DNA from: Clostridiales bacterium
Lineage (GTDB): Bacteria; Bacillota; Clostridia; Christensenellales; CAG-138
Length of the DNA stretch: 64,000 nucleotides
Direction of reading: 5' to 3'
NCBI GenBank assembly: GCA_012517905.1
Contig: JAAYUE010000030.1
Location: 1 to 64,000, forward strand
Positions within the stretch are counted from its first letter, which is position 1. Every line of letters starts with the position of its first letter. Under the pieces are notes generated by a model, which saw nothing but the letters and a program-made list of their open reading frames with translations, had not been told where the DNA came from and ran no database searches. Both the position numbers and the translations under genes were made by a program. This document shows positions 50,968 to 60,823 of this stretch, one piece after another.

Positions 50968-51933
50968 ATGAAAATTGTAGTATTGGACGGGTATACCGAA
51001 AACCCAGGCGATCTGAGCTGGGACGAACTGGGAAAGCTGGGCGAACTGACGGTGTACGACCGCAGCAGCCTGACCGACGAGCAGGAGGCGATCGACCGCA
51101 TCGGCGACGCCCAGATGGTGTATACCAATAAAACGCCGATCAGCCGCAAGGTGATCGACGCCTGTCCGGAGATGCGCTATATCGGCATGCTGGCCACGGG
51201 CTATAACATAGTGGACGTGGAATACGCAAAGTCGAAGGGGATTCCGGTGTGCAACGTGCCCGGATACGGCACCGCTTCGGTGAGCCAGTATGCAATTGCG
51301 CTGCTGCTCGAGATCTGCCATCACATTGGCCATCATGCGCAGACCGTGAAAGAAGGCAAATGGCAGAACAGCATCGACTGGTGCTATTGGGACTACCCGC
51401 TGATCGAGCTGGACGGCAAGACCATGGGCGTCATCGGGTTTGGTCGCATCGGCCAGTCCACCGGACGCATCGCCAAAGTGCTCGGCATGCGCGTGCTGGC
51501 GCACGACGTGGCGCAAAGCGACGCAGGCCGCGCCGTCGGCGAATATGTGGATCTGGACACGCTGTTTGCGCAGTCCGACGTGATCGCGCTGCATTGCAAC
51601 CTGACCGCCGAAAATACCGGCATCATCAACCGCGCCAACATCGCCAGGATGAAGACCGGCGTGATTCTCATCAACAATGCGCGGGGCCAGCTGGTGGTCG
51701 AGCAGGACCTTGCGGACGCGCTCAACAGCGGCAAGGTGGCGGCGGCGGGGCTGGACGTTGTGTCGACGGAGCCGATCAGGGCGGACAACCCGCTCTTATC
51801 CGCGGCCAACTGCATCATCACCCCGCATATCTCATGGGCGCCGAAGGAAAGCCGGCAGCGGATCATGGACTGCGCCGTGGAAAACGCAAAAGCGTATCTG
51901 GCGGGCGCGCTGCAGAATGTCGTCAATCCATAA
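50968..51933 (+). CDS. D-2-hydroxyacid dehydrogenase (glycerate dehydrogenase-like)
   Basis: A 321-residue D-isomer-specific dehydrogenase. The NAD loop is VIGFGRIGQSTGRIAK (about 152-167). Active-site residues are Arg in NNARGQLV, Glu in VVSTEPI and His in PHISWAP. HprA-type enzymes reduce hydroxypyruvate or glyoxylate. It would fit detoxification or reduction of 2-oxo acids released by the two aldolase-type enzymes. GGAAAGGA precedes the ATG. It is the last gene of the long cluster, followed by a good terminator. Confidence 0.9.
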   Translation: MKIVVLDGYTENPGDLSWDELGKLGELTVYDRSSLTDEQEAIDRIGDAQMVYTNKTPISRKVIDACPEMRYIGMLATGYNIVDVEYAKSKGIPVCNVPGYGTASVSQYAIALLLEICHHIGHHAQTVKEGKWQNSIDWCYWDYPLIELDGKTMGVIGFGRIGQSTGRIAKVLGMRVLAHDVAQSDAGRAVGEYVDLDTLFAQSDVIALHCNLTAENTGIINRANIARMKTGVILINNARGQLVVEQDLADALNSGKVAAAGLDVVSTEPIRADNPLLSAANCIITPHISWAPKESRQRIMDCAVENAKAYLAGALQNVVNP

Positions 51934-51958
51934 GCATTGAATCATACGATTCATAAAT

Positions 51959-51998
51959 AGAACGGGAGCGCATCATCCAAGCGGTGCGCTCCCGTTCT
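51959..51998. terminator. Terminator of the catabolic cluster, convergent with citG
   Basis: AGAACGGGAGCGCA (51959-51972) is perfectly complementary to 51985-51998 (14-bp stem, 12-base loop). The following sequence is only GTCG, so termination strength is uncertain. Confidence 0.75.
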
Positions 51999-52029
51999 GT
52001 CGATTGCTGCCGTGAAGCTTTCGAAAAAC

Positions 52030-52923
52030 TTACCCGAACCACTCCGCCGCGGGCGTTGCAAGCAGGTGGAGCATGACCGTCACCGCAAGCAAGTCCGCCG
52101 ACCCTCCGGGGCTGATGTTTCGTTCGATGAAATCCCGGTCCATTCGAAGCAGCAGTTCCATGCCCGCCGTGGTCAGCGCGCCGCCGGCGGCCAAACCCCG
52201 AGCGGCGTATCCTTTCGCGTAATCCAGCGCGTCCATGCCGCGCTTTGCGACGATATTGGTGTCGTCGTTGACCGCGATCAGGTGCAGGAGCGTCTGAACG
52301 AGGACGTCGTTGAGACGGTGCTCTCCGGAAGCCATCAAGTTGGAGAACGCCGGAAGGGAAATGGTTCTTACCGTTTCAAACCCGCTCTCCACCTCGCCGC
52401 GGACGCCTTTCAGCCCGTATTCTCTGTAGAGCCGCTCCCCGTATGTCAGCTTTTTGCCCGGCTCCATCCAATCGAGCTCCCGGGCGCATAGCCCTTTCGT
52501 CATCTGCGCAACCATGTCGCAGAGCCGCTCGATATCCCAGACTGTCTCCCGGGGATTGTCCCGGTGGCAGGCGGCCGCGGCCGCGCTGATGACCCCGAGG
52601 GAGAAGATCAGCCCTTTGTGCGTGTTCACGCCGCCCGTCGCCTGAAACATCGACTGTTCCGCTTTCAGGCCGATTTTACGCAGCCCGCAGAAAAGCGCCG
52701 CGCCGTCTTCGCCCTCAAAGTCCGCGCCGCGCCGGGCGCACTTGAGAAAGAAGGGGGACAGCGCGGCCGTGCTCGCCATAAAGCTGAAAAAATCCATGTC
52801 CTTGTGCGCGCCGCTGTTCAGCCGGTCCACAAGACCGGGTTTCGGCGTCGCGGCGACCTCGTAAAGAAGCGAGGTCACCGCATACTGCCCGATGCGTTCG
52901 CACATCTTTTGTTTTGTCGGCAT
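52030..52923 (-). CDS. citG: Triphosphoribosyl-dephospho-CoA synthase CitG
   Basis: A 297-residue CitG. It makes the 2'-(5''-triphosphoribosyl)-3'-dephospho-CoA precursor of the citrate lyase prosthetic group from ATP and dephospho-CoA. Motifs include LLYEVAATPKPGLVDRLNSGAHKDMDFFSFM near the N-terminus, GVNTHKGLIFSLG, and NDDTNIVAKRG with SPGGSADLLAVT at the C-terminal end. It is a separate gene (not fused to CitX), 54 bases downstream of citX and the last gene of the operon. Confidence 0.93.
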   Translation of the reverse strand: MPTKQKMCERIGQYAVTSLLYEVAATPKPGLVDRLNSGAHKDMDFFSFMASTAALSPFFLKCARRGADFEGEDGAALFCGLRKIGLKAEQSMFQATGGVNTHKGLIFSLGVISAAAAACHRDNPRETVWDIERLCDMVAQMTKGLCARELDWMEPGKKLTYGERLYREYGLKGVRGEVESGFETVRTISLPAFSNLMASGEHRLNDVLVQTLLHLIAVNDDTNIVAKRGMDALDYAKGYAARGLAAGGALTTAGMELLLRMDRDFIERNISPGGSADLLAVTVMLHLLATPAAEWFG

Positions 52924-52977
52924 GTCGTTATCCTCTGTGCACGCGGCTCCGGCGTTGGAATCGGGGGTGTCGGGTCG

Positions 52978-53520
52978 TTACGTGGATTGCTGCGGCCCGG
53001 AGGCGGCGTAGAGCGCGATCATCGAGTCGATCTTCGCGTACAGCTCCGCCATTGAATGGGTCCTGTTTCTCGCGCAGGCATGCGCAATCTCGTTGCAGAG
53101 GAAGCATCTGCGCTCCGAATACCCGAGGCTCTTTCGGGAGATCGCAGCCCCGTCCCGTCCTATGATATCATAATCCAGCAGACGGCCCAAAGGATGCGTG
53201 TTTTCGATCTGTACCGTCAGTTCCTTCAGCTTACTTCCGCTCAGGTTTACCACGACATAGGCCTCGTAACCGGTGGCATTGTCATGCGTTTCGTTGTATA
53301 CGGGAACAAGGCCGCGCTCCGAGAGCCGGCGGAGCAGCTCCTGATAACCCGCCTGAAACGCCTTTTTGCTGGCGGGCGTTTTTTTGCGGCTCCCGGGGAC
53401 GTTGACGGTCAGGGAGACCAGGGGCAATCCATACTGCGACACCAGTTCGCTTTGACGTTTTGCCTTGTTGTCCCGGGCCGCCAGCATCTGCTCGAGCGTG
53501 ACCTGTTCTGTCTGCGGCAT
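52978..53520 (-). CDS. citX: Holo-ACP synthase CitX (citrate lyase prosthetic group transferase)
   Basis: A 180-residue CitX that attaches the prosthetic group to the acyl carrier subunit CitD. The family pattern is clear: NVPGSRKKTPASKKAF, the central NETHDNATGYEAYVVVN, and the block PLGRLLDYDIIGRDGAAISRKSLGYSERRCFLCNE with the CxxC-like ending. It starts one base after the citF stop. Confidence 0.92.
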   Translation of the reverse strand: MPQTEQVTLEQMLAARDNKAKRQSELVSQYGLPLVSLTVNVPGSRKKTPASKKAFQAGYQELLRRLSERGLVPVYNETHDNATGYEAYVVVNLSGSKLKELTVQIENTHPLGRLLDYDIIGRDGAAISRKSLGYSERRCFLCNEIAHACARNRTHSMAELYAKIDSMIALYAASGPQQST

Positions 53521-53521
53521 G

Positions 53522-55081
53522 TTACGAATTCCTCTTCACCTGGCGGATGACGTCGATGACGGAGCCGTCCCTGTATTTGACGACGCCGACGATTTTATCT
53601 TCCCACTGAATCGGCGCGGGTTCGCCGACGATTTTGTCCGCCTTCGCTTTCAGCTCTTCGATGGTGCAAACGGGTATATTCGCGGCCTTCAGGTTCGCCA
53701 GAAGGTCCGTTCTTAGCGGGTTGACGGCGGTCCCCTGATCCGTCACCAGGATATCGATCGTACTGCCTGGCGTGACCACGGTGTTGACCTTGGAGAGGAT
53801 GGTCGGGATTCTGCCGCGGATCAGCGGCGCGTTGATGATGGTCACGGAAGCGCCGGCCGCCGTGTCGCAGTGTCCGCCGGAGGCGCCGCGGATGACGCCG
53901 TCGGACCCCGTGATGACGTTGACGTTGAAATCCAGGTCGATTTCGAGCGCGCTGAGGATGACGACGTCCAGCTGATGCGCGGCGCAGCCTTCGTTGTCGG
54001 GGCTTGCGTAGTATTCCGCGTCGATCTGATGGTGGAAGCGGTTGTCCTTGAGCGACTCGACCGCGCGCAGGTCGAAGCTCTGCACGTCCAGAATCCTGTG
54101 GATCAGCCCTTCCTCGTGCATTTCGACGATCTGCTGGGTGATTCCGCCCAGCGCGAAACTCGCCTTGATGTCGGCGGCGATCATCTTCTCGCGCAGATAC
54201 CTTGTGGTGGCCAGCGCGGAACCGCCGGAGCCCGTCTGCAGGGAATAGCCGTCGTAAAAATAGCCGGATGCCTCGATCACGTCCGCGGCGCGCTTTGCGA
54301 TGAGGAGTTCCTTGGGGTTTGTCGTATAGCGGGTTGCGCCGGAGACGATGCCCTTCGGATCGCCGATGCAGTCGACCACAACGATATAGTCCACCTGCGA
54401 CTCCGGAATGGCGAAGGGTACGTTCGGGTACGGCACCAGATTGTCGGTGATCAATACGACGTTTTTTGCATACAGCGCGTCCACCTTTGCGTAACCGAGC
54501 GAGCCGCAGGCGGAGGCGGCGGTATTCCCGCGGGAGTAACCGTTCGCGTTGCCGTAGGGATCGCAGGACGGCACGCCCAGAAACGCCACGTCGATGGGCA
54601 GCTCGCCCGAGGCGATGGCTCTGGCCCGGCCGCCGTGCGAATTGATGGTCACGGGGATATCCATCAGTCCGTTGGACACCTCGTTGGCGAGTTCGCCGCG
54701 AAGTCCGCTGGTTTCAATCCTGCGGACGACTCCGTTTTTGATGTGCTTGATCAGGGGGGCGTGGATATCAATCAGGGAACTCGGCGCCAGCACGAGGTCC
54801 TTGATGCCCATCGACGCGATGACGTCCATGACCATGTTGACGACGAAGTCGCCGTTGCGAAAGTGGTGGTGGAAGGATATGGTCATCCCGTCGCGAAGGC
54901 CCGTCGCGCGGATCGCCTCCTCGAGCGAGCCGATGATCTTGTTCTTCGCGGGGTTGAGCTGACGGTCTTTCAGCCGTTCCGTGTTCTTCGCCTGTCCGCC
55001 GACCAGCTGATTGCTGTAGGGCTTGAGCGGTCCGATGCCGGCAACCTCGGCGGGGATTTCTCGTTTTACTCCGTTTTGCAT
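53522..55081 (-). CDS. citF: Citrate lyase alpha subunit (citrate CoA-transferase)
   Basis: A 519-residue alpha subunit that exchanges acetyl on the ACP for citrate, forming citryl-ACP. It matches CitF in length and segments: NGVKREIPAEVAGIGPLKPYSN-like start, DGMTISFHHHFRNGD, the Gly/Asn-rich GVPSCDPYGNANGY and the CoA-transferase signature AGASVTIINAPLIRGRIPTI. It begins 12 bases after citE. Confidence 0.95.
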   Translation of the reverse strand: MQNGVKREIPAEVAGIGPLKPYSNQLVGGQAKNTERLKDRQLNPAKNKIIGSLEEAIRATGLRDGMTISFHHHFRNGDFVVNMVMDVIASMGIKDLVLAPSSLIDIHAPLIKHIKNGVVRRIETSGLRGELANEVSNGLMDIPVTINSHGGRARAIASGELPIDVAFLGVPSCDPYGNANGYSRGNTAASACGSLGYAKVDALYAKNVVLITDNLVPYPNVPFAIPESQVDYIVVVDCIGDPKGIVSGATRYTTNPKELLIAKRAADVIEASGYFYDGYSLQTGSGGSALATTRYLREKMIAADIKASFALGGITQQIVEMHEEGLIHRILDVQSFDLRAVESLKDNRFHHQIDAEYYASPDNEGCAAHQLDVVILSALEIDLDFNVNVITGSDGVIRGASGGHCDTAAGASVTIINAPLIRGRIPTILSKVNTVVTPGSTIDILVTDQGTAVNPLRTDLLANLKAANIPVCTIEELKAKADKIVGEPAPIQWEDKIVGVVKYRDGSVIDVIRQVKRNS

Positions 55082-55093
55082 CGCTGTTTCACC

Positions 55094-55975
55094 TCATTCT
55101 ACTCTCGCTTTGACGGCATCCGCCAAGGCGAGCACTCTTTGCGCCCGGGTCACAACCGGTTTATCGATCATCTTGCCGTTCAGGCTCACGACGCCGGAGC
55201 CGCGCTTTGCCGCTTCTTCGCTGGCCTCCAATATTCTGGCGGCCTTCGCGGTTTCCTCGGGGGTCGGGGTATAGAGCCGGTGGACGGTTTCGATCTGTCT
55301 CGGGTTGATGATGGATTTTCCGTCAAAGCCCAGCTGCTTGATCAACTTCACTTCGTTGGCGAATCCTTCCTCGTCGTTTACGTTTGAAAACACGGTGTCG
55401 ACCGCGTCGATGCCGGCGGCCCGCGCGGCAAACAGGATCAGGCTTCTCGCCGTCAGGAGCTCGATGCCCTCGGGGGAGCGGTTGGTCTTCAGATCGGTCA
55501 CGAAATCCTCCGCGCCGAGCGCGATGCCGATCAGCCGGCTGCTGGCCGTTGCGATCTGCTGCGCGTTGAGAACGCCCTTTGCGCTTTCGATGGCCGCAAA
55601 CAGCTTGACGGTTCCGACTTCCATGCCGGCGTCCTGTTCGATTTTGGTCATCAGCGCGTCCGCATCCACGACATCCTGCGCCGTTTCCGTCTTCGGCATG
55701 CGAATGGCGTCGGGCTTGGCGCGCACAATCGCTTCGTAGTCCTCCCGCCCATAGGGGGTATTCAGCGCGTTGACGCGGACGAGCACCTCGGTCTTGCCGT
55801 AGTCCATCGTCTTCAGCGCGTGATAGACCAGCAGGCGCGCCGCGTCCTTTTCGTTCACCGAGACCGAGTCCTCAAGGTCGATCATGATGGAGTCGGCGCC
55901 GTAGATATGCGCGTCCCGCAGCATCCCGGGATTGTTGCCCGGAACAAAGAGCATGGTCCTTCTCAGCTTTTCCAT
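55094..55975 (-). CDS. citE: Citrate lyase beta subunit (citryl-ACP lyase)
   Basis: A 293-residue beta subunit that cleaves citryl-ACP to oxaloacetate and acetyl-ACP. It has LRRTMLFVPGNNPGM at the start, SIMIDLEDSV (metal Glu and Asp), VRVNALNTPYG, and AAIESAKGVLNA and GIALGAEDFVTDL for the second metal residues. It directly abuts citD (stop/start adjacency), consistent with one coupled transcript. Confidence 0.95.
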   Translation of the reverse strand: MEKLRRTMLFVPGNNPGMLRDAHIYGADSIMIDLEDSVSVNEKDAARLLVYHALKTMDYGKTEVLVRVNALNTPYGREDYEAIVRAKPDAIRMPKTETAQDVVDADALMTKIEQDAGMEVGTVKLFAAIESAKGVLNAQQIATASSRLIGIALGAEDFVTDLKTNRSPEGIELLTARSLILFAARAAGIDAVDTVFSNVNDEEGFANEVKLIKQLGFDGKSIINPRQIETVHRLYTPTPEETAKAARILEASEEAAKRGSGVVSLNGKMIDKPVVTRAQRVLALADAVKARVE

Positions 55976-56278
55976 CTATTTCACCTCCCAGGGATAGCAG
56001 GGGGTCTGTGTGGCCCTGCTGACGGCGGACGTCACCCGCGCCTGAATGGTGCAGTCCAGCGCGCCCTTGTCGTTTGCGCGGACGAGCGCGTCGTTGACGC
56101 CCATATCCTCCAGCGTCTCCCGGATCACCTTTTTGATCTGTTCGCCAAAGAGGTTTTCCACGGTGCTCTTGAGCTGGATTTCGATGCCCTTGTCTTCGTT
56201 TTGCTCTATGGTGATCGAGATGTCGCTCGACTCAAGGGTACCGGCGATTCCTGTGCTTTGAATGGTCAACTGTTTCAT
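55976..56278 (-). CDS. citD: Citrate lyase gamma subunit (acyl carrier protein)
   Basis: A 100-residue acyl carrier. The attachment serine is in IAGTLESSD and by alignment with E. coli CitD (Ser14) is S17. DKGALDCTIQARV follows, a conserved C-terminal signature. It lies between citC and citE. CitG and CitX install its triphosphoribosyl-dephospho-CoA group, and CitC acetylates it. Confidence 0.94.
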   Translation of the reverse strand: MKQLTIQSTGIAGTLESSDISITIEQNEDKGIEIQLKSTVENLFGEQIKKVIRETLEDMGVNDALVRANDKGALDCTIQARVTSAVSRATQTPCYPWEVK

Positions 56279-56363
56279 CTTCTCTATCCTTTTCTATGCG
56301 CCGGTTCAACCGAACGCATGAATTGTTTCCCATTCCGCAATCGGGAATGGGAAGGCAGCCTGT

Positions 56364-57410
56364 TTAGTGCCTGCTTGCCGAAGAACGGAGCTTTTCAATG
56401 ATTTCCCCGGCGTCTTCAGACACGAGAAACCGATAAGTGGTTTCGGGCACGAGCGCCCGGACAGCGGCGAGGTCGCCGCTGCGGAGGAGCTCGCGAACCC
56501 TCGAAGCGCTGATGGCGGCGCCGCCGGCGGTTTTTCGCGGAACGATCTCCAGCTCGATCCCGGCGGCGGGCAGCATTTCGGCCATCACTTTGTTGTATTC
56601 GGATGTGACCGCGCAATACGGCTCTTCGCCGACAAACCGTTTTTGAATGGCGAGCCTCTGCGCGATGTACTGTAAAAAGATCGTAACGTCCAGCCGCGCA
56701 TGGGTTTCGACCACATCTTCGTAGTGCTTGATGAAATACGTCGGAAACGTCGCGTCCGAAATGATGTAGTCCCTGCCCCGGTGAACGATCACGTTAGGCA
56801 GATCGGCGGTTCCTTCTTTCACCAGCCGATAGCGCACCTCCGTAGGAAAGCTCGATTTGTCTTCCCAAACGACGAACACATGGAGCTTTTGGCATCTTGC
56901 CGCGGCGTATTCCAGCAGATACCGATGCCCGAGCGTGAAGGGGTTGCAGTTGACCACAACGGCGGCGGAGGGGATGATTTCGCCGGACTCCGCGGCGAGT
57001 TCGTCCAGATATTTCCGGATGCCGTCCGTCCGGTTTTCCATGAGGACCACCTTGGACGGCACCTCGGCGATGAGACTCAGTCCCAGATCCGAAAATATCT
57101 GCTTGTTCTGCGGTTTCGTAAATACGAAAAGATGTGTCCGGCCTCTTCTGAATTGCTCGTTTGTCAGATGGGTAAACACTTTTTCCGAAAGCCCCAGGCC
57201 TTTGTATTCCTCGTCCACGGCGATGCACTTCAATACCCTGCCCGCAAAGGAGCCGGTGGCGATGATTTTGCCAAAGTCGGTGATCACCATGGAATATTCG
57301 ACGTCGCCGTCCAGCGCAAGACCCTGCTTCTCCAGAAAAGCGATCAGCGCGTTTCGTTCGGACTCGGACGTCAGCTTAACCGCCCGTTCTTCCAAGCTGG
57401 TGTGCCACAT
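56364..57410 (-). CDS. citC: [Citrate (pro-3S)-lyase] ligase CitC
   Basis: A 348-residue ligase that acetylates the CitD thiol using ATP and acetate, activating citrate lyase. The N-terminal GNAT-like half includes VDEEYKGLGLSEKVFTHL. The C-terminal nucleotidyltransferase half includes VVNCNPFTLGHRYLLEYAA. The ATG at 57410 is preceded by GGAGGAGG; the longer frame at 57485 reads through unrelated Arg-rich sequence. A gap of 244 bases separates it from icd. Confidence 0.94.
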   Translation of the reverse strand: MWHTSLEERAVKLTSESERNALIAFLEKQGLALDGDVEYSMVITDFGKIIATGSFAGRVLKCIAVDEEYKGLGLSEKVFTHLTNEQFRRGRTHLFVFTKPQNKQIFSDLGLSLIAEVPSKVVLMENRTDGIRKYLDELAAESGEIIPSAAVVVNCNPFTLGHRYLLEYAAARCQKLHVFVVWEDKSSFPTEVRYRLVKEGTADLPNVIVHRGRDYIISDATFPTYFIKHYEDVVETHARLDVTIFLQYIAQRLAIQKRFVGEEPYCAVTSEYNKVMAEMLPAAGIELEIVPRKTAGGAAISASRVRELLRSGDLAAVRALVPETTYRFLVSEDAGEIIEKLRSSASRH

Positions 57411-57654
57411 CTTGTCCTCCTCCATCGCCGGAGTTGAATCGCATCGTCCGGCGCGTCCGGTTCGTCCGCGCCGCCCGGGCCGCAACGGAAGAGGCGGGTG
57501 GATCTCTTCGCCTCTTCCATTGCAGCGTGGGCCTTGCAGATTGGGCGGCCGGGTTCGGGACGCTGAGCAGAAAAAATTCCCGAACCGGCCGTTCCCGGCT
57601 TGTATCTGCTTTCTCCGCCCAAATCCTGCGATCAGGCGGGGTGGGGGACGCTTT

Positions 57655-58866
57655 TTACAGCTTTGCGGCCAGTCGGTCCCTGACGGCGTAGAGGAACTCT
57701 TCGGTGTTGACGACCGTCCTGTTCGGCGTGGTCAGAAGCTGGTTGAGGTCCTTTGTGATCACACCCTCCTCGATGGTCTGAACAGACGCCTGCTCGACCT
57801 TTTCCGCAAATGCGACGAGATCGTTCAGACCGTCCAGTTCGCCGCGCTTTTTCAGGGCGCCGGTCCAGGCGAAGATCGTCGCCATGGAGTTCGTGGAGGT
57901 CTTTTCGCCTTTCATGTGGTTGTAGTAGTGTTTTTGGACGGTGCCGTGCGCCGCTTCGTATTCGAAATAGCCGTCCGGCGAAACCAGCACGGAGGTCATC
58001 ATCGCGAGGCTGCCGAAAGAGGCGGCCACCATATCGGACATCACGTCCCCGTCGTAATTCTTGCAGGCCCAGAGAACGCCGCCCTCGGAGCGGACCACGC
58101 GCGCAACGATGTCGTCGATGAGCGAATAGAAATATTCGATGCCCGCGGCCTTGAACTTGTCCTGATATTCGTTTTTGTAGATCTCTTCGAAGATGTCCTT
58201 GAAATCGCGGTCGTAAATTTTGGAGATGGTCTCCTTGGCCGAAAACCAGAGATCGATCTTCTGATCGAGCGCATAGGTAAAGCATGCCTTTGCAAAACTC
58301 CGAATCGAGGCGTCGAGGTTGTGCATGCCCATGACAACGCCCTTGTCCTTGAAGTTGTGCACTTCCAGCCGCTCCGTCGTCCCGTCGAGACCGGTGTATA
58401 CCAGCTCGACCTTGCCCGGCTTTTCCACGCGGTATTCGACGTTTTTATAGATATCGCCGTAGGCATGTCTCGCGATGGTGATGGGTTTTTTCCAGGTGGG
58501 GATGAACGGGGTGAGGTTGTTGACGATGATCGGCGTGCGGAATACCGTTCCGTCCAGAATGCTTCGGATGGTCCCGTTCGGGCTTTTCCACATTTGCTTG
58601 AGGTCGTATTCCTTCACGCGCGCCGCGTTGGGCGTGATCGTTGCGCATTTGACGCCGACGCCGTATTTCTTGATCGCGTTTGCGGAATCGATCGTAATCT
58701 GATCGTTGGTCGCGTTTCTTTCGCGGAGGTTGAGATCGTAGTATTCGGTATTGAGGTCGATATAGGGCTTCAGCAGGATGTCCTTGATCATGGCCCATAT
58801 GATTCGCGTCATTTCGTCGCCGTCGATCTCGACCAGGGGGGTCTTCATCTGGATTTTTGTGCTCAT
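57655..58866 (-). CDS. icd: NADP-type isocitrate dehydrogenase, eukaryote-like class
   Basis: A 403-residue isocitrate dehydrogenase of the class shared by eukaryotes and some bacteria, not the E. coli type. [18 protein letters not shown] opens the protein, [20 protein letters not shown] carries the substrate-site Ser and Arg residues, and [31 protein letters not shown]-like sequence the cofactor site. It converts isocitrate and 2-oxoglutarate reversibly. It follows acn by 37 bases and precedes the cit genes, an unusual pairing that invites operation in the reductive direction. Confidence 0.93.
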   Translation of the reverse strand: MSTKIQMKTPLVEIDGDEMTRIIWAMIKDILLKPYIDLNTEYYDLNLRERNATNDQITIDSANAIKKYGVGVKCATITPNAARVKEYDLKQMWKSPNGTIRSILDGTVFRTPIIVNNLTPFIPTWKKPITIARHAYGDIYKNVEYRVEKPGKVELVYTGLDGTTERLEVHNFKDKGVVMGMHNLDASIRSFAKACFTYALDQKIDLWFSAKETISKIYDRDFKDIFEEIYKNEYQDKFKAAGIEYFYSLIDDIVARVVRSEGGVLWACKNYDGDVMSDMVAASFGSLAMMTSVLVSPDGYFEYEAAHGTVQKHYYNHMKGEKTSTNSMATIFAWTGALKKRGELDGLNDLVAFAEKVEQASVQTIEEGVITKDLNQLLTTPNRTVVNTEEFLYAVRDRLAAKL

Positions 58867-58903
58867 GCGGGTTTCTCCTCTTTCGTCAGTCAGAATTTTT
58901 ATT

Positions 58904-60823
58904 TTAAATGCGTTCTTTGATCCAGGGCAGCTTGCCGCCGACCTTCAGAATTTCGGCGTCCAGCTCGGACAAGGTGTGCGTCAGCGGGATGTCGATGCCC
59001 TTGGTCTTGTTTTGCAGCGTCACGTCTCCGCGCAGGTCGCCGATGACCACGTCCAGCACGTCTCCGGGATCGACTTTGTCGTAGTCCGCCGGGTTTTTGA
59101 ACGTGAGGGGCACGATGCCGAAATTGATGAGGTTGGCAAGGTGGATTCGCGCGAAGGACTTGGTGATGACGGCTTTTACGCCGAGGTATTTCGGCGCAAG
59201 CGCGGCATGCTCGCGGCTGGAGCCCTGGCCATAGTTCTCCCCGGCGACGATGAACCCGCCGCCCTTTTCAAGCGCCTTGTCGTGGAACTTGCTGTCCACG
59301 GCCTCGAAGACGTATTTTGAAATCTCCGGAACATTGCTGCGAAGCGGCAGAATCTTCGCGCCGGCGGGCATGATGTGGTCGGTGGTGATGTTGTCGCCGG
59401 TCTTGAGAAGCACTTCGCCGCTGAGCACGTCGGGAAGCGGCGGGAAGGTCGGAAGCGGCGCGATGTTGGGCCCGAATACGACGTCCACCTCTTTCGCCTC
59501 GTTGTAAGGCAGCGGCTTGATAATCATGTTGTCGTTTACGAAGAACCGTTTCGGCATGTCGAATTTTGGATATTCGCCCAGCGTCCGCGGGTCGGTCAGC
59601 ACGCCGGTGATGGCCGTCGCCACCGCCACTTCCGGGCTCGCGAGATACACCTGCGCGTCCTTCGTGCCGCTTCTGCCTTCGAAATTTCGATTGAAGGTTC
59701 TGACGGAAACGCCCGCGGAGCAGGGGGCGGAGCCCATGCCGATGCAGGGGCCGCAGGTGTTTTCCAGCAACCGCGCGCCGGCTTGGACGAGATATTTCAT
59801 CTCGCCGCTGTCGATGAGATGCTCGACAACCTGTCTCGAACCCGCGCTGATGGTCATATGCAGGTTTTCGGAGACGGTCTTGTCCTTGATGACGTTTGCA
59901 ACCACCTTCAGGTCGCGCAGCGAAGAGTTGGTGCAGGAGCCGATGGAGACCTGATCGACCTTCATGCCGGCCAGCTCGCGCACCGGCTTCACCTTGCCGG
60001 GGCTGTGCGGCAGCGCGACAAGCGGCTCCAGCTCGGAGAGGTTTATGTCGATGATTTCGTCGTATGTGGCGCCGGCGTCCGGTTCGAGGGAAACCCACTG
60101 GTCGCCTCTGTCCTGCGCGATCAAAAACTCTTTTGTGATTTCGTCGCTGGGAAAGATGCTCGTCGTGCAGCCGGTTTCGGTTCCCATGTTGGTGATGGTC
60201 GCGCGGTCCGGCACGCTGAGCGTCTTCACGCCGGGCCCGAAGTATTCGAGAACCTTCCCTACGCCGCCCTTCACGTCGATTCTCCTTAACACCTCGAGGA
60301 TCACGTCCTTTGCGGAGACCCAGTCGGGGAGTTTTCCCGTGAGCTTTACGCCGACGATCTGGGGATACTTGATGCGAAACGGCGCGCCCGCCATCGCCGT
60401 TGCGACGTCCAGGCCGCCCGCGCCCATGGCAAACGAGCCGATGCCGCCGGCCGTCGGGGTATGGCTGTCGGAGCCGATCAGCGTTTTTCCGGGGCGAGCG
60501 AAGCGCTCCAGAAAGACCTGATGGCAGATGCCGTTTCCGGGCCTCGAAAAATAGATGCCGAACTTCTCGGCCACGGACTGCAGATAGCGATGATCGTCGG
60601 GATTCTTAAAGTCCGTCTGAAGCGTGTTGTGGTCGACAAAGCTGACGCTTACTTCCGTCTTGACGCGGTCTATGCCGATCGCTTCAAATTGCAGGTATGC
60701 CATGGTGCCCGTCGCGTCCTGGGTCAGGGTGTGGTCGATCTTCAGGGCCACTTCCTCCCCGACGACGGGGGATCCCTCCACGATGTGCTGTTTCAGGATT
60801 TTTTCGGTGATTGTCCCGGCCAT
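58904..60823 (-). CDS. acn: Aconitate hydratase (monomeric aconitase with C-terminal swivel domain)
   Basis: A 639-residue aconitase. Cluster cysteines are C297 (IGSCTNSS), C357 and C360 ([10 protein letters not shown]). Substrate-site residues are in [12 protein letters not shown], and the swivel domain contains [17 protein letters not shown]. This length corresponds to the shorter bacterial/homoaconitase-like class. The start at 60823 has GGAGGATAT upstream; the more distal in-frame ATG lacks one. It is the first gene of the acn-icd-cit operon, controlled by a palindrome at 60926-60947 and the divergent LysR gene. Confidence 0.94.
   Translation of the reverse strand: MAGTITEKILKQHIVEGSPVVGEEVALKIDHTLTQDATGTMAYLQFEAIGIDRVKTEVSVSFVDHNTLQTDFKNPDDHRYLQSVAEKFGIYFSRPGNGICHQVFLERFARPGKTLIGSDSHTPTAGGIGSFAMGAGGLDVATAMAGAPFRIKYPQIVGVKLTGKLPDWVSAKDVILEVLRRIDVKGGVGKVLEYFGPGVKTLSVPDRATITNMGTETGCTTSIFPSDEITKEFLIAQDRGDQWVSLEPDAGATYDEIIDINLSELEPLVALPHSPGKVKPVRELAGMKVDQVSIGSCTNSSLRDLKVVANVIKDKTVSENLHMTISAGSRQVVEHLIDSGEMKYLVQAGARLLENTCGPCIGMGSAPCSAGVSVRTFNRNFEGRSGTKDAQVYLASPEVAVATAITGVLTDPRTLGEYPKFDMPKRFFVNDNMIIKPLPYNEAKEVDVVFGPNIAPLPTFPPLPDVLSGEVLLKTGDNITTDHIMPAGAKILPLRSNVPEISKYVFEAVDSKFHDKALEKGGGFIVAGENYGQGSSREHAALAPKYLGVKAVITKSFARIHLANLINFGIVPLTFKNPADYDKVDPGDVLDVVIGDLRGDVTLQNKTKGIDIPLTHTLSELDAEILKVGGKLPWIKERI

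Noticed and set aside
56857-58920. A plus-strand open frame of 687 codons opposite citC and icd
   Set aside because: Antisense shadow over genes with full motif support.
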